The position numbers were made by a program, and so were the translations under genes. The notes under the pieces are model-generated. The model did not search any database, was not told the DNA's origin, and saw only the letters and a program-made list of their open reading frames with translations. DNA of 64,000 bases from Mucilaginibacter sp. dw_454 (GTDB lineage: Bacteria; Bacteroidota; Bacteroidia; Sphingobacteriales; Sphingobacteriaceae): assembly GCF_018449775.1 (NCBI RefSeq), contig NZ_JAAVVB010000003.1, positions 620,001-684,000 of the forward strand, written 5' to 3'. The number at the start of each line of letters is the position of its first letter. Within the stretch, counting starts at the first letter, position 1. Below are positions 24,501-32,471 of the stretch, one piece after another.

Positions 24501-24690
24501 AGAACACTTTACCTATCATGGTAAATAATGGGGCACCTGGTTGGTGGGCCACCTGCAGGCGGTAGATACAAGCAATGAATTCGCCGCAATCCCAGAAACT
24601 TGCAGATTGCTCGAGCGTTAAAATGTAGGTTAGCGACGCGATAATAAATGCCAGCCAGCCAAATAAATTATTGATTTTATTGTATTTCAT
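21541..24690 (-). CDS. DUF2723 (GT117) membrane glycosyltransferase, TMEM260-like
   Basis: The 1049-residue protein has about a dozen membrane helices in its N-terminal 700 residues and a large soluble C-terminal domain with helical repeats. The N-terminal DUF2723 landmark is ILTLEQSASFWDCGEFIA followed by HQPGAPLFTMIGKVF. The acidic pair in the first loop (Asp and Glu of WDCGEF) is the expected active-site position of a GT-C fold. Family knowledge: DUF2723 is GT117, related to the O-mannosyltransferase TMEM260, and is nearly universal in Bacteroidota. The donor and protein targets here are inferred only. A later motif, YTFGDNDTYPLWYIQEVE-like, also fits the family. Confidence 0.85.
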   Translation of the reverse strand: MKYNKINNLFGWLAFIIASLTYILTLEQSASFWDCGEFIACIYRLQVAHQPGAPLFTMIGKVFSLLSFGNVTKVAYWTNVASALASGATIMLLFWTITALAKKILVKKEEDLHLTNIILIIGSGLVGALAYAWSDTFWFSAVESEVYAQSSLCTAIVFWAILKWDAHADEPHADRWIIFIAYVMGLSIGIHLLNLLVIPAIALVIYFRKSNKVSAWGTIKAFLTGVVVLAAVLWGIIQYTVKGAAFSDLLFVNTFGLGFGSGAIAFFLLLFGTIVLGIIYTIKPAKSIIIAAAICFVLTLTISGGIAGFIAGAAIVALLEYVVKIREKRFALNSFLVCTAFILFGYSSFVMIVIRAKAGTNLNNSNPQDAFSLNGYLNRDQYGDTPLLYGQFFDSKPIDQTDGANMYRKGDTKYEITGKKQTVIYDRNTIFPRMFSDKPGHAQFYRDWQHLGPNDSPTFGDDISFFLSWQVNQMYTRYFLWNFVGRANEMDGQLKGVDGDWISGWNFKKTLPYSVTKSKTYNRLYFLPLILGLLGFYFHFKKNQKDAGVVAVLFFFTGIAILLYLNQDPLQPRERDYAYAGSFYAFAIWIGLAVLCVADLLSKKEKAVNAAILSTVVCLSVGPILMANQEWDDHDRSTKMTPHDMAYNYLNSCAKDAILFTYGDNDTYPLWYIQEVENVRPDVRIVNLSLLGTDWYIKQMKQKMNESAPLPLTMDDSKYKLGTRDMIPYNDAKIPGPLELKDVFEFITSDNKDALATMQDGSSINYLPTKNFKLTVNPDVVISTGTLPAAQKSQITTDMEFTYPNDMITKDNLAMMDVIAHNNWKRPIYFTITSPPSNMLGMTKYMYNEGFAYRLLPLKPDTAIAAESEQSGSSQATNSLLMYNNIMNKFKWGNFKTASYLDHESLTQFFPMIGRICLDLAGNLQKEGHPDLAKNILNKYNDVMPDIIPVQETAVRKYYMAQLAYSLGQTVLADKMVVQIEDYLSNSLDYNYSLLKDNQPMAQNEVQFGISLTNGLVGLTKANGRTALSSQYKAKLDNYVKEFGVTMRQ

Positions 24691-24787
24691 ATCAGAAGAT
24701 ATAAACGGTTTGGTTTAAAACAAGGTCCGAAAATAGCAAAACTAAGCGCAATGTTGTATTGCAGGCGCCATGATTTAGCATATTTTA

Positions 24788-24910
24788 ACATTCCACCCCC
24801 TCTGTATCTCCCCCAAAGGGGGAGACTTTTTGCCAGTTTGTTATTAAAAAAGTGAAATTTTCTGCCTGATTTTCAAGTCCTCCCCCTCGGGGAGGGTTTG
24901 GTGGGGTATT
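24788..24910. repeat. G/C-block inverted repeat upstream of tRNA-Gln
   Basis: CTCCCCCAAAGGGGGAGACTT (left, about 24808-24828, quoted in part) mirrors AAGTCCTCCCCCTCGGGGAG (right, from about 24875), with outer blocks CCACCCCC and GGTGGGG. Part of the 303-bp spacer between the GT117 gene and tRNA-Gln. A candidate -7 box for GT117 (24737-24744, minus) lies outside it. Confidence 0.75.
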
Positions 24911-24926
24911 TTTTTGAAATTTTGGT

Positions 24927-24956
24927 TTTGAAGTTGGAATTTTCGTCTTATATTTG
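24927..24956 (+). promoter_or_regulatory. Promoter of tRNA-Gln
   Basis: TTTG at 24927-24930 and TATATTTG at 24949-24956, spaced 18 bp, fit the Bacteroidota consensus. The mature tRNA begins 38 bp downstream. Confidence 0.65.
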
Positions 24957-24993
24957 CATTCCTTTTCGGGACGTATGTTTCGAAGGAGCGGAT

Positions 24994-25064
24994 TGCCTGA
25001 TAGTATAATGGTAGTACGACGGTTTTTGGTACCGTTTGTCTAGGTTCGAATCCTGGTCGGGCAA
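24994..25064 (+). tRNA. tRNA-Gln (anticodon TTG)
   Basis: The acceptor stem TGCCTGA pairs with TCGGGCA (one G-T). The D-arm AGTATAATGGTAGTAC, the anticodon stem ACGGT/ACCGT with loop TTTTGGT giving anticodon TTG, and the T-arm with GGTTCGAATCC are all present. The CCA end is not encoded (GCAACAT follows). It is 71 nt long. prs lies downstream beyond a word-type repeat. Confidence 0.95.
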
Positions 25065-25070
25065 CATAAA

Positions 25071-25202
25071 AATTTCGGATTTGGGATTTTCGATTTCGGA
25101 TTTATTCCGGAGGAAATTCAAATCCGAATTTTTTTATAAACATACTGATCTGGATTTTGAGGCCGGCGTTAATTCCGAAACCGAAAATCCGAAATCCGAT
25201 AT
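25071..25202. repeat. Word-type inverted repeat, word ATTTCGGATTT
   Basis: The left arm 25071-25100 pairs with 25173-25202 at about 26 of 30 positions, with a smaller ATTCAAATCCGAA block between. It fills the space between tRNA-Gln and the prs start codon. Confidence 0.85.
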
Positions 25203-25208
25203 CAAACG

Positions 25209-26153
25209 ATGCCATTACAGTTTAACACGGTTAAGTTATTTGCAGGGTCCGGTTCACCAGAACTGGCGCAAAAAATTGCTGATGCTTATGGTCAGCCGTT
25301 AGGCGAGTCTGGTTTATCGCGTTTTAGTGACGGTGAGTTTCAACCGCATTTCAACGAGTCTGTACGTGGTTGCGATGTTTTCCTGATCCAGTCTACCCAT
25401 CAGCCTACCGATAATTTAATGGAGTTATTAATGCTGACAGATGCCGCCCGCCGTGCTTCTGCTCACCACGTTAACGCTGTTATACCATATTTTGGGTTGG
25501 CCAGGCAGGATAGAAAAGACCGTCCTCGTGTTGCTATTGGCGCTAAGCTGGTTGCTAATTTATTGGTTGCGGCTGGTATTGACCGCATCATGACCATGGA
25601 TTTGCATGCAGCGCAGATACAAGGATTTTTTGATATCCCGGTAGATCACCTGGATGGGTCGATCATCTTTGTACCTTATATTAAAAGCCTGGGTTTAAAA
25701 AGCCTGACCATTGCTTCGCCAGATATGGGCGGATCATACAGGGCCCGTGGTTTTGCCAAGTTCTTTAATGCCGAGGTGGTTATTTGCGATAAACGCCGTA
25801 AACGTGCTAATGAGATTGAATCAATGACGCTGATAGGTGACGTAACCGGTCAGGACATTGTATTGATAGATGATATTTGCGACACTGCCCGTACACTGGC
25901 TAAAGCAGCCGAGTTAATTATGGAGCGTGGCGCACGTAGTGTAAGAGCGGTTTGTACGCACCCGGTATTGTCTGGCGATGCTTACGAAACGATTGAAAAC
26001 TCTGCCCTGGCCGAGTTGATTGTTACCGATACTATACCGTTGAAACGCCAGAGCCCTAAAATAACCGTATTGTCAACAGGCGAGTTGTTTGCAAAGGCTA
26101 TCATCAACGTAAACGAGCATGGCTCAATAAGCCAGCTGTTTAAGGTGGAGTAG
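25209..26153 (+). CDS. prs: Ribose-phosphate pyrophosphokinase
   Basis: Prs makes PRPP from ribose-5-phosphate and ATP for nucleotide, His and Trp synthesis. The 314-residue product has the class I features: FSDGEFQPHFNESVRG, the flexible catalytic loop area YFGLARQDRKDRPR, the MTMDLHAAQIQGFF motif, and the PRPP-binding loop IVLIDDICDTARTL. I choose ATG 25209; a longer overlapping frame reads through the tRNA and repeat. Downstream rplY and pth lie on the same strand, as commonly seen. Confidence 0.96.
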   Translation: MPLQFNTVKLFAGSGSPELAQKIADAYGQPLGESGLSRFSDGEFQPHFNESVRGCDVFLIQSTHQPTDNLMELLMLTDAARRASAHHVNAVIPYFGLARQDRKDRPRVAIGAKLVANLLVAAGIDRIMTMDLHAAQIQGFFDIPVDHLDGSIIFVPYIKSLGLKSLTIASPDMGGSYRARGFAKFFNAEVVICDKRRKRANEIESMTLIGDVTGQDIVLIDDICDTARTLAKAAELIMERGARSVRAVCTHPVLSGDAYETIENSALAELIVTDTIPLKRQSPKITVLSTGELFAKAIINVNEHGSISQLFKVE

Positions 26154-26173
26154 GGCTGAGAATTCCATAGACG

Positions 26174-26310
26174 ATGGTCGATAGTCCATGGTCTGATTTA
26201 AGTTGGTCCATAGGCGATAGTCCATGGTCCATAGTTTTTTGAAATAATTGAATTACATCCGTGGTCATAAACCATAGATATATAAAATAAATCCATGGAC
26301 TATCGACCAT
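26174..26310. repeat. Word-type inverted repeat, word CCATGGTCGATAG
   Basis: ATGGTCGATAGTCCATGG at 26174-26191 is a perfect complement of 26293-26310. A second, degenerate left copy lies at 26215-26244. The same word recurs between leuC and leuD at 37.5 kb. It fills the prs-rplY spacer. Confidence 0.88.
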
Positions 26311-26347
26311 GGACTAATTAACAATAAAAACAAATAAATAATTAAAA

Positions 26348-26926
26348 ATGAAATCAATTGCTATTAGCGGTTCTCTAAGAGAGAACGTAGGGAAAAGAGA
26401 CGCGAAAGAGCTGCGTTACCAGGCTTTGGTACCGGCAGTGCTTTACGGTGGTGCTACACAGACCCACTTTTCAGTGTCCGCAGCTGATTTGAAACCCGTA
26501 GTTTATACTCCGGTTGTTCATTTCATCGACCTTGACATTGCTGGTGTTAAATCACAAGCTATTATTAAAGATCTACAGTTCCATCCATTAACTGAGCAGA
26601 TCATTCACGTAGATTTCTTGTTGTTAGACGAGAAAAAACCTATCACTATCCAGATCCCTGTACGTTTAACAGGTACTTCTCCGGGTGTTAAAGTAGGTGG
26701 TAAACTGGTACAAAAGTTACGTAAACTGAGCATCAAAGCTTTACCTAAAGATCATTTAGATTTTATCGACGTAAGCATCGAAGCTTTAGAAGTAGGTAAA
26801 TCTGTAAAGGTTAACGAAATAAGCGTTCCTAAATTGACTATCCTGAACAGCAAAGAAGATACTATTGTATCTGTAACCACGTCACGTGCGTTACGTCAGG
26901 CTGAACAAGAAGCCGGTAAAAAATAA
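26348..26926 (+). CDS. rplY: 50S ribosomal protein L25/general stress protein Ctc
   Basis: L25 binds 5S rRNA in the large ribosomal subunit. The 192-residue form is the long Ctc type, with the N-terminal beta domain (GSLRENVGKRDAKELRYQALVPAVLYGG and later HVDFLLLDEKKP) and a C-terminal Ctc domain (RLTGTSPGVKVGGKLVQKLRKL) ending in a Lys-rich tail. It lies between prs and pth, a common order. A terminator hairpin follows 38 bp after the stop. Confidence 0.96.
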   Translation: MKSIAISGSLRENVGKRDAKELRYQALVPAVLYGGATQTHFSVSAADLKPVVYTPVVHFIDLDIAGVKSQAIIKDLQFHPLTEQIIHVDFLLLDEKKPITIQIPVRLTGTSPGVKVGGKLVQKLRKLSIKALPKDHLDFIDVSIEALEVGKSVKVNEISVPKLTILNSKEDTIVSVTTSRALRQAEQEAGKK

Positions 26927-26928
26927 GA

Positions 26929-27047
26929 CCCTTACCCCCTAAAAGGGGAATAAGAGGAGAAATTAAAAGCGATAGGTTTATACCTGTCGCTTTTTTGTTT
27001 TTTAATATATTCGCAACTTAACATTCCCCCTTTAGGGGGTTAAGGGG
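26929..27047. repeat. G/C-block inverted repeat around the rplY terminator
   Basis: CTTACCCCCTAAAAGGGGAA on the left mirrors TTCCCCCTTTAGGGGGTTAA on the right (about 22 of 24 positions), with the rplY terminator hairpin in the loop. Of the same type as the repeat before tRNA-Gln. Confidence 0.82.
26965..26997 (+). terminator. Intrinsic terminator of rplY
   Basis: AAAAGCGATAGGT pairs with ACCTGTCGCTTTT (one G-T type pair), four-base loop, followed by TTTTTT. Confidence 0.85.
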
Positions 27048-27049
27048 CT

Positions 27050-27694
27050 ATGCCATATTTTAGTAAGTATTTTAAAAAAGCGGCACCAGCCAAAAAGCCG
27101 GCAGTGGCTCCGGTTAATACAGTTGATAACAATATGAAGTATCTGATAGTAGGTTTAGGTAACATTGGCCCGGAATATGCCGACACGCGGCATAACATTG
27201 GTTTTATGATTTTGGATGAGCTGGCCAAGCAAGAAGGGGCGAAGTTTAATAACATGCGCCTGGCTTACTACACCGAAGTATCACACAAAAGCCGTACGCT
27301 GCACCTGATCAAACCTACCACTTACATGAACCTGAGTGGTAAAGCGCTGAACCATTGGATGAAAGAGCTGAAAATCCCTGTAGAAAATGTTTTGGTATTG
27401 GTAGATGACATAGCCCTGCCTTTAGGTACGCTGCGTTTAAAACCCAAAGGCAGCGCGGCCGGCCATAATGGGCTAAAACATATCGAAGCTACCTTAGGTA
27501 ATAATGAATACGCCCGTTTGCGTTTTGGTGTTGGCGATAACTACCCAAAAGGCCGCCAGGTAGATTATGTATTAAGCGGTTTTGATGCCGACGAACAACC
27601 CGAATTGCCTGCCCTGATAGACAGATCAATAGAAATGATAAAAAGCTTTGCGACGATAGGGACGGAATTAACGATGACGAAGTTTAATAAATAA
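27050..27694 (+). CDS. pth: Peptidyl-tRNA hydrolase
   Basis: Pth recycles tRNA by cleaving peptidyl-tRNA dropped from ribosomes. The core starts at MKYLIVGLGNIGPEYADTRHNIGFM (ATG 27134), where Asn10 and catalytic His20 sit as in E. coli Pth, with Asp in LVDDIALPLG and Asn in AAGHNGLKHIE. The frame is open 28 codons further upstream, giving a Lys/Ala/Pro-rich extension MPYFSKYFKKAAPAKKPAVA from ATG 27050. I give the longer form, but either start is possible. The next gene follows after 4 bp, so the two are co-transcribed. Confidence 0.93.
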   Translation: MPYFSKYFKKAAPAKKPAVAPVNTVDNNMKYLIVGLGNIGPEYADTRHNIGFMILDELAKQEGAKFNNMRLAYYTEVSHKSRTLHLIKPTTYMNLSGKALNHWMKELKIPVENVLVLVDDIALPLGTLRLKPKGSAAGHNGLKHIEATLGNNEYARLRFGVGDNYPKGRQVDYVLSGFDADEQPELPALIDRSIEMIKSFATIGTELTMTKFNK

Positions 27695-27698
27695 CCAC

Positions 27699-28046
27699 AT
27701 GAAAGTTTACGGCATTACCAATTGCAATACAGTTAAAAAAGCGCTCGACTGGTTTAAAGAAAACCAGGTGGCCTACGAGTTTCAGGATTTTAAAAAATTA
27801 GGTGTAAGTACTGAAAAATTACAGGAGTGGGATAGCAAAGCCGGCTACGAAAAGTTCATGAACAAGCAGGGCCTTACCTGGAAACAATTAGATCCGGCTG
27901 TTAAGGATGCTGTGAAAACTAAAGAAGATGCGCTGCAACTATTACAGCAAAAAACCAGCATGATCAAGCGCCCGGTTATTGAAGACGGCGGTTTTCTGTT
28001 CTTTGGGTTTGATGAGAACGCTTACAAAGAACATTTTAAGAAATAA
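27699..28046 (+). CDS. ArsC/Spx family protein (YffB-like)
   Basis: This is a small thioredoxin-fold protein of the ArsC/Spx/YffB family, 115 residues. The motif YGITNCNTVKKALDWF places a single cysteine at residue 9, without the CxxC of Spx, and the conserved RPVIEDGG loop lies near the C-terminus (MIKRPVIEDGGFLFFGF). Family members include glutathione-dependent arsenate reductases and uncharacterised reductases; no arsenic genes are nearby, so the arsenate role is not supported. It is 4 bp after pth. Confidence 0.88.
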   Translation: MKVYGITNCNTVKKALDWFKENQVAYEFQDFKKLGVSTEKLQEWDSKAGYEKFMNKQGLTWKQLDPAVKDAVKTKEDALQLLQQKTSMIKRPVIEDGGFLFFGFDENAYKEHFKK

Positions 28047-28136
28047 ATGATCACTGTAGAGGCGCAATATTTTGCGTCTCTTTTAATTAACAGGAGACAT
28101 ACGTATTTTAGCTCCACGTCCTTGCCAATTGAAATT

Positions 28137-29243
28137 CTAAACGAGTTTCTTCCGCAACCATTTCCTAACCGGCTCATCATACCATTTCAATGCAGCGTAG
28201 GCCAAAACTACCGCGCCTGTTAAAATCAGTAACGCATATGGCCACGCCTGTACAATTGTAATGCCCTTATGGTTGCTGACCCAGGCAACGTAAAAATAAA
28301 CCAGTGGATAATGCACCATGTAAAGTGGATAGGAGATAGCACCCAGGAATTTGCATATCCTGTTTTCTGTCTGCGTTTTTATCACACCGCTGGCACCTAC
28401 GTATACAATAAGCGGGAAAACGATGATGATGCATACAGATTCATAGATTCCGTTCATCCAAAGATGCCCGGCGCCGCCAATGCGTGGCATATATAGTATG
28501 ATAATTATTAAAAGGCTGCACCATAAAAAGGCATTTTTAATTTGACCAGGTTTTACTACGCGTGACAGTAACAAACCGGCAAAGAAGGGATATATGGTGC
28601 GGGTTAGCCCAATGCGCACCTGTTCTACATTCAGTGTCCAGCCGCCACTAACATCGCCGTTTGTAATAGCCAGTTGTGCAAGCGCGATGGCAGCAATGCT
28701 TACCAGGATTATTAACGCCGTTTTAGAAAATTTCCTGATCCATACAGCATAAAGAATGTTGGCAATGTATTCAAAAAATAATGACCACCCCACGCTATTG
28801 AGCGGGTGCATCTCTTCCCAGCCCCGTATATCAAGCGATAAGGGTACAGGCAGGATAGTATAACCAATCAGCATCACCAGCAGCATCTTCCAGGCGGGGA
28901 CGGTATGAATAAGCGGCCATAGCGTAGAATCCGTAAAATAGAATCCAAGAGCGCCCAGCGTCATCCCCAAAACCACCATAGGCTGTAGACGTTCGATCCG
29001 GCGCTTGAAGAAACTGCCCACCGTCATTTTATTCCATCTGTCGTCATAAGCATAGCCGACCACGAAACCTGATAATAAAAAGAAAAAGTCGACAGCCAGG
29101 TAGCCGTGGTTAACCAATTTATCTAAATTTCCGGTGGCTAATGGCTCGCACAAGTGGAAGGTTACAACAATGATGGCAGCCACACCACGAAGGCCATCTA
29201 ATATGGGGTAGTGTGGCTTGGTGGCCAACTGATTATTATTCAT
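28137..29243 (-). CDS. Acyltransferase family 3 membrane protein (OafA/YrhL-like)
   Basis: About ten membrane helices and the N-terminal motif YPILDGLRGVAAIIVVTFHLCEP with the conserved catalytic-type His identify an acyltransferase-3 protein (368 residues). These enzymes O-acylate surface sugars or other exported molecules using cytoplasmic acyl donors. The second loop FFKRRIERLQP and the late SYPLYMVHYP helix also fit. No sugar genes are adjacent, so the substrate is open. The divergent 337-bp spacer upstream holds copy B of the heptamer element. Confidence 0.9.
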   Translation of the reverse strand: MNNNQLATKPHYPILDGLRGVAAIIVVTFHLCEPLATGNLDKLVNHGYLAVDFFFLLSGFVVGYAYDDRWNKMTVGSFFKRRIERLQPMVVLGMTLGALGFYFTDSTLWPLIHTVPAWKMLLVMLIGYTILPVPLSLDIRGWEEMHPLNSVGWSLFFEYIANILYAVWIRKFSKTALIILVSIAAIALAQLAITNGDVSGGWTLNVEQVRIGLTRTIYPFFAGLLLSRVVKPGQIKNAFLWCSLLIIIILYMPRIGGAGHLWMNGIYESVCIIIVFPLIVYVGASGVIKTQTENRICKFLGAISYPLYMVHYPLVYFYVAWVSNHKGITIVQAWPYALLILTGAVVLAYAALKWYDEPVRKWLRKKLV

Positions 29244-29354
29244 TAATAAAATGGGATATACAAACTATGCATTGAAACTGTCGCAAATTATAAAAAAAAT
29301 GGTTCGTGCCGGGACATGACATTGATGATATAGCCCTTTTTTATTTAAAATTGC

Positions 29355-29493
29355 TGATCCAAAACAAACCTAAAAGTCAGGAAAAGTGATCCAACTATTA
29401 AAGTAGTTTAATTATAACGAATTAATTTTCAATGTATTAAATTTTCATGGCGATCCAACTGATCCAAACTGATCCACTTTCTCAGGTGGATCA
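29355..29493. repeat. Heptamer-array intergenic element, copy B (word TGATCCA)
   Basis: Words at 29355, 29387, 29451 (CGATCCA), 29460 and 29470 (all same direction) and the inverted word TGGATCA at 29487-29493. The gaps are 25, 57, 2, 3 and 10 nt. Read in reverse these equal copy C exactly. The last two words form a hairpin. It occupies the divergent spacer between the acyltransferase and M1 peptidase genes. The remaining spacer (29494-29580) shows no clear promoter. Confidence 0.88.
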
Positions 29494-29580
29494 CCTGCGA
29501 CGCTAATTGCTGTAATGATTTTCTTACATAATTTGCCCGGCTATTTTTATATTTTTACCATTCAAACTAAATATTAGCTG

Positions 29581-31659
29581 ATGAAATTAAACATTACTGC
29601 CGGTTTAGCGCTGGCTTTCTGCGCCGCTTTGAGCACCGCTAATGCTCAAACTACACCCGCTACGGGCAAGGGCCAACAAATAAGCGTTGGTCGCGCGGTG
29701 GAGGTTACAGATCCAAACGCTCCGCCAACCAAGTACGATTATCACGACACTTTCAAGCCTTTCTTTTACACCAAAAACGGTAGCGAGTTTCGTGCGGCAG
29801 ATGGACAGCCGGGCCCGAAATACTGGCAAAACCGCGCCGACTACCAATTGAACGCAACTTTGCATGAAGATGCCAACGAAATTGTTGGTACCGAGGTATT
29901 AACCTACACCAATAACAGCCCGCAAAAATTAGGCTTTATCTGGATGCAGCTTGATCAGAACTTGTTCAAGCAAGACTCGCGCGGTATTGCGCAGGTGCCG
30001 CTTGATGCAAATGGCAATCCAAAAAGCCGTAACTGGGGCCAGGGCCAGGTATTTGATGCCGGCTTCAAGATCAAATCAATCAAAGTTATAAGCGCCATTA
30101 AAGGCGCTAAAGGAACCAACGAGATAGACGTTAAATACCTCATTAATGATACCCGTATGCAGGTATTCTTGCCTAAGCAGCTTGCTGCAGACGGTGGCCA
30201 ACTGAAATTGAAAATAGAATACTCATTTGTATCGCCCGATTATGGGTCTGACCGTATGGGTATCATCAATACAGATCAATCTAAAAACGGTAAGATCTTC
30301 CAGGTGGCGCAATGGTACCCACGTATGTGTGTGTACGATGAGGTGCAAGGCTGGAATACTTTGCCTTATACCGGCGAAAGTGAGTTCTACTTAGAATACG
30401 GCGATTTTGATATCAACATTACCGCACCGGCTAAAGACATTGTGGTATGCTCTGGCGAACTATTAAACCCTGCCGAAGTATATACGCCTCAACAACAAAA
30501 ACGTTGGGCAGAGGCGGCGCAAAGCGATAAGCCGGTCATGATTCGTACCGCCGATGAGGTAACCAGTACCTCGTCACGCCCTGCGGGAAAACAAGAGCTA
30601 ACCTGGCACTTTAAGATCAATAGCGCGCGCGACGCTTCATGGGGAGCGTCATCAGCATTTATAGTTGATGCGGCTAAAATTAACTTGCCAAGCGGTAAAA
30701 AATGTCTGGCTATATCTGCTTATCCGGTAGAAAGCAGCGCCGCATACGGCAAGGGCCAGTGGAGCCGTGGCACCGAGTTTATCAAAGCTTCTATCGAGTA
30801 CAATTCAAAGAAATGGTTTGAGTTCCCTTATCCTAATGCAACCGGTGTTGCCGGTAAAGCCGGTGGTATGGAGTACCCGGGCCTGGTATTTTGTAGCTTA
30901 AACGGTGGCTGGGGTGTAACCGACCACGAGTTTGGCCATACCTGGTTCCCGATGATTGTTGGCTCGAACGAGCGCTTATATGGTTGGATGGACGAAGGTT
31001 TTAATACTTTTATCAATACCTTATCTACCCAAAACTCATTAGGTGGCGAGTTCTACAAACCGGCTACTGCCGAAGGACTGCTACGTAACTGGAAATCATG
31101 GACCCGTCCGGGATTGGAGCCAATCCTGAGCAATCCGGATAACCTGAAGGAGATAAACAATGGTACACTATTGTACAGCAAACCAAGCGCAGGCCTGGTG
31201 ATGCTGCGCGAGCAGATTTTGGGCCCCGAGCGTTTTGACTTCGCGTTTAAAACTTACATTAACCGCTGGGCATTTAAACACCCTACACCCGATGACTTTT
31301 TCCGCACCATGGAAAATGCTGCCGGCGAGAGCCTGCAATGGTTTTGGAGAGGCTGGTTCGAAAACAACTGGCGCCTGGATGTTGCCGTACGCGATGTGAA
31401 ATACATTAACAGCGACGCTAAACAAGGCGCTATTATCACTATAGATAATCTAGAGAAAATGGCTATGCCAGTTGTATTAGAGATCAAAACTGTTAGCGGC
31501 AAGACCGAGCGTGTAAACTTTACAGGCGAGATCTGGGAACGTAACGTAAGCTGGTCATTCAGATATCCGTCAAACGAAGAAATTGAATCTGTGACTTACA
31601 ACCCCGACTCAACTCTACCAGACTATAATCCATCCAACAACGTTTGGAAGAAACAATAA
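29581..31659 (+). CDS. Exported M1 family metallopeptidase
   Basis: This is a zinc aminopeptidase-type protein of 692 residues with a signal peptide ([22 protein letters not shown]). The zinc site HEFGH is followed 18 residues later by the third ligand Glu ([10 protein letters not shown]), the M1 pattern HExxH-x18-E. The exopeptidase motif [10 protein letters not shown], matching GxMEN with Tyr for Asn, lies about 25 residues before. An N-terminal beta domain and a long C-terminal helical part complete the fold. Likely periplasmic peptide degradation. A strong terminator follows. Confidence 0.92.
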   Translation: MKLNITAGLALAFCAALSTANAQTTPATGKGQQISVGRAVEVTDPNAPPTKYDYHDTFKPFFYTKNGSEFRAADGQPGPKYWQNRADYQLNATLHEDANEIVGTEVLTYTNNSPQKLGFIWMQLDQNLFKQDSRGIAQVPLDANGNPKSRNWGQGQVFDAGFKIKSIKVISAIKGAKGTNEIDVKYLINDTRMQVFLPKQLAADGGQLKLKIEYSFVSPDYGSDRMGIINTDQSKNGKIFQVAQWYPRMCVYDEVQGWNTLPYTGESEFYLEYGDFDINITAPAKDIVVCSGELLNPAEVYTPQQQKRWAEAAQSDKPVMIRTADEVTSTSSRPAGKQELTWHFKINSARDASWGASSAFIVDAAKINLPSGKKCLAISAYPVESSAAYGKGQWSRGTEFIKASIEYNSKKWFEFPYPNATGVAGKAGGMEYPGLVFCSLNGGWGVTDHEFGHTWFPMIVGSNERLYGWMDEGFNTFINTLSTQNSLGGEFYKPATAEGLLRNWKSWTRPGLEPILSNPDNLKEINNGTLLYSKPSAGLVMLREQILGPERFDFAFKTYINRWAFKHPTPDDFFRTMENAAGESLQWFWRGWFENNWRLDVAVRDVKYINSDAKQGAIITIDNLEKMAMPVVLEIKTVSGKTERVNFTGEIWERNVSWSFRYPSNEEIESVTYNPDSTLPDYNPSNNVWKKQ

Positions 31660-31664
31660 ACACC

Positions 31665-31692
31665 AACCCGGCCCACAAGGCCGGGTTTTTTG
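31665..31692 (+). terminator. Intrinsic terminator of the M1 peptidase gene
   Basis: AACCCGGCC pairs with GGCCGGGTT around a CACAA loop, followed by a T-run. Confidence 0.9.
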
Positions 31693-31776
31693 TTTGCTAC
31701 TAATTTGTCAAATAAGTAATAAAGTCAACTATTGGTATTATAATTGATTTACTTTATGCTGATAACACATAAACCT

Positions 31777-32463
31777 ATGAAACGCTATTTGATATTTGCC
31801 GGTCTGTTGCTTGCTGCGTGTGCCGCCAACGCGCAAGACTATTTAAAAGGTACTGTTAACGAAGTCGGTACTAATCAAAGATTGAGCAATGTCTTTATCA
31901 AAGATGTCAACAATAAAAAAATAACACTGGTTGACAAAGACGGTAAGTTTGAGATCCAGTCGACTTTAGGGCACACATTAATTTTTGATTCGCCCGGTTA
32001 TGTGTCTGACACGCTATTTATTGTAGATAACAGGCCGTTAAAAGTAGAAATGCGCCCATTGGGTATAATTTTGAAAGATGTAACCATCACTTCAACAAGG
32101 TCGCCAACTTTTAATCCACGCGAGGAATATCCCGAGGTTTACACTAAGAGTAAGGTCGCAATATTTTCGCCAAGTACCTGGTTCTCCAGAGAGGGAAAGA
32201 ATGCCCGCCGACTTAAGAAATTCTTCACCACCGAGGAGCGGGAGCGGTATATAGATCAGGTTTATACCAGAACCTATGTGTCTAGCCTGGTGCCATTAAA
32301 AGGCGCCGATCTGCAAGTTTTTATGGCGATGTACCGGCCAAGCTATGAATACGTGAGAAGTAATACCGGCCCATCATTAGCAGTTTATATTAATGACTCT
32401 TATCAGAAATATAAAGCATTGCCGCCAGATCAAAGAAAAATGCCGAGTTTGACGAGTAATTAA
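31777..32463 (+). CDS. Exported protein with CarboxypepD_reg-like domain
   Basis: A signal peptide (MKRYLIFAGLLLAACAANAQ) leads into one beta-sandwich of the carboxypeptidase-regulatory-like type (YLKGTVNEVGTNQRLSNVFI...GKFEIQSTLGHTLIFDSPGY...VEMRPLGIILKDVTIT), the domain common at the N-terminus of TonB-dependent receptors. Here it is followed only by about 120 basic, helical residues and no barrel, so it is a free-standing exported protein. I choose ATG 31777 (228 residues) over a start 11 codons upstream. Function unknown. Confidence 0.78.
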   Translation: MKRYLIFAGLLLAACAANAQDYLKGTVNEVGTNQRLSNVFIKDVNNKKITLVDKDGKFEIQSTLGHTLIFDSPGYVSDTLFIVDNRPLKVEMRPLGIILKDVTITSTRSPTFNPREEYPEVYTKSKVAIFSPSTWFSREGKNARRLKKFFTTEERERYIDQVYTRTYVSSLVPLKGADLQVFMAMYRPSYEYVRSNTGPSLAVYINDSYQKYKALPPDQRKMPSLTSN

Positions 32464-32471
32464 AGGTAGTT

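Noticed and set aside
25036-25302. 88-codon frame across tRNA-Gln and the prs start
   Set aside because: It runs through the tRNA and an inverted repeat and overlaps prs in another frame.
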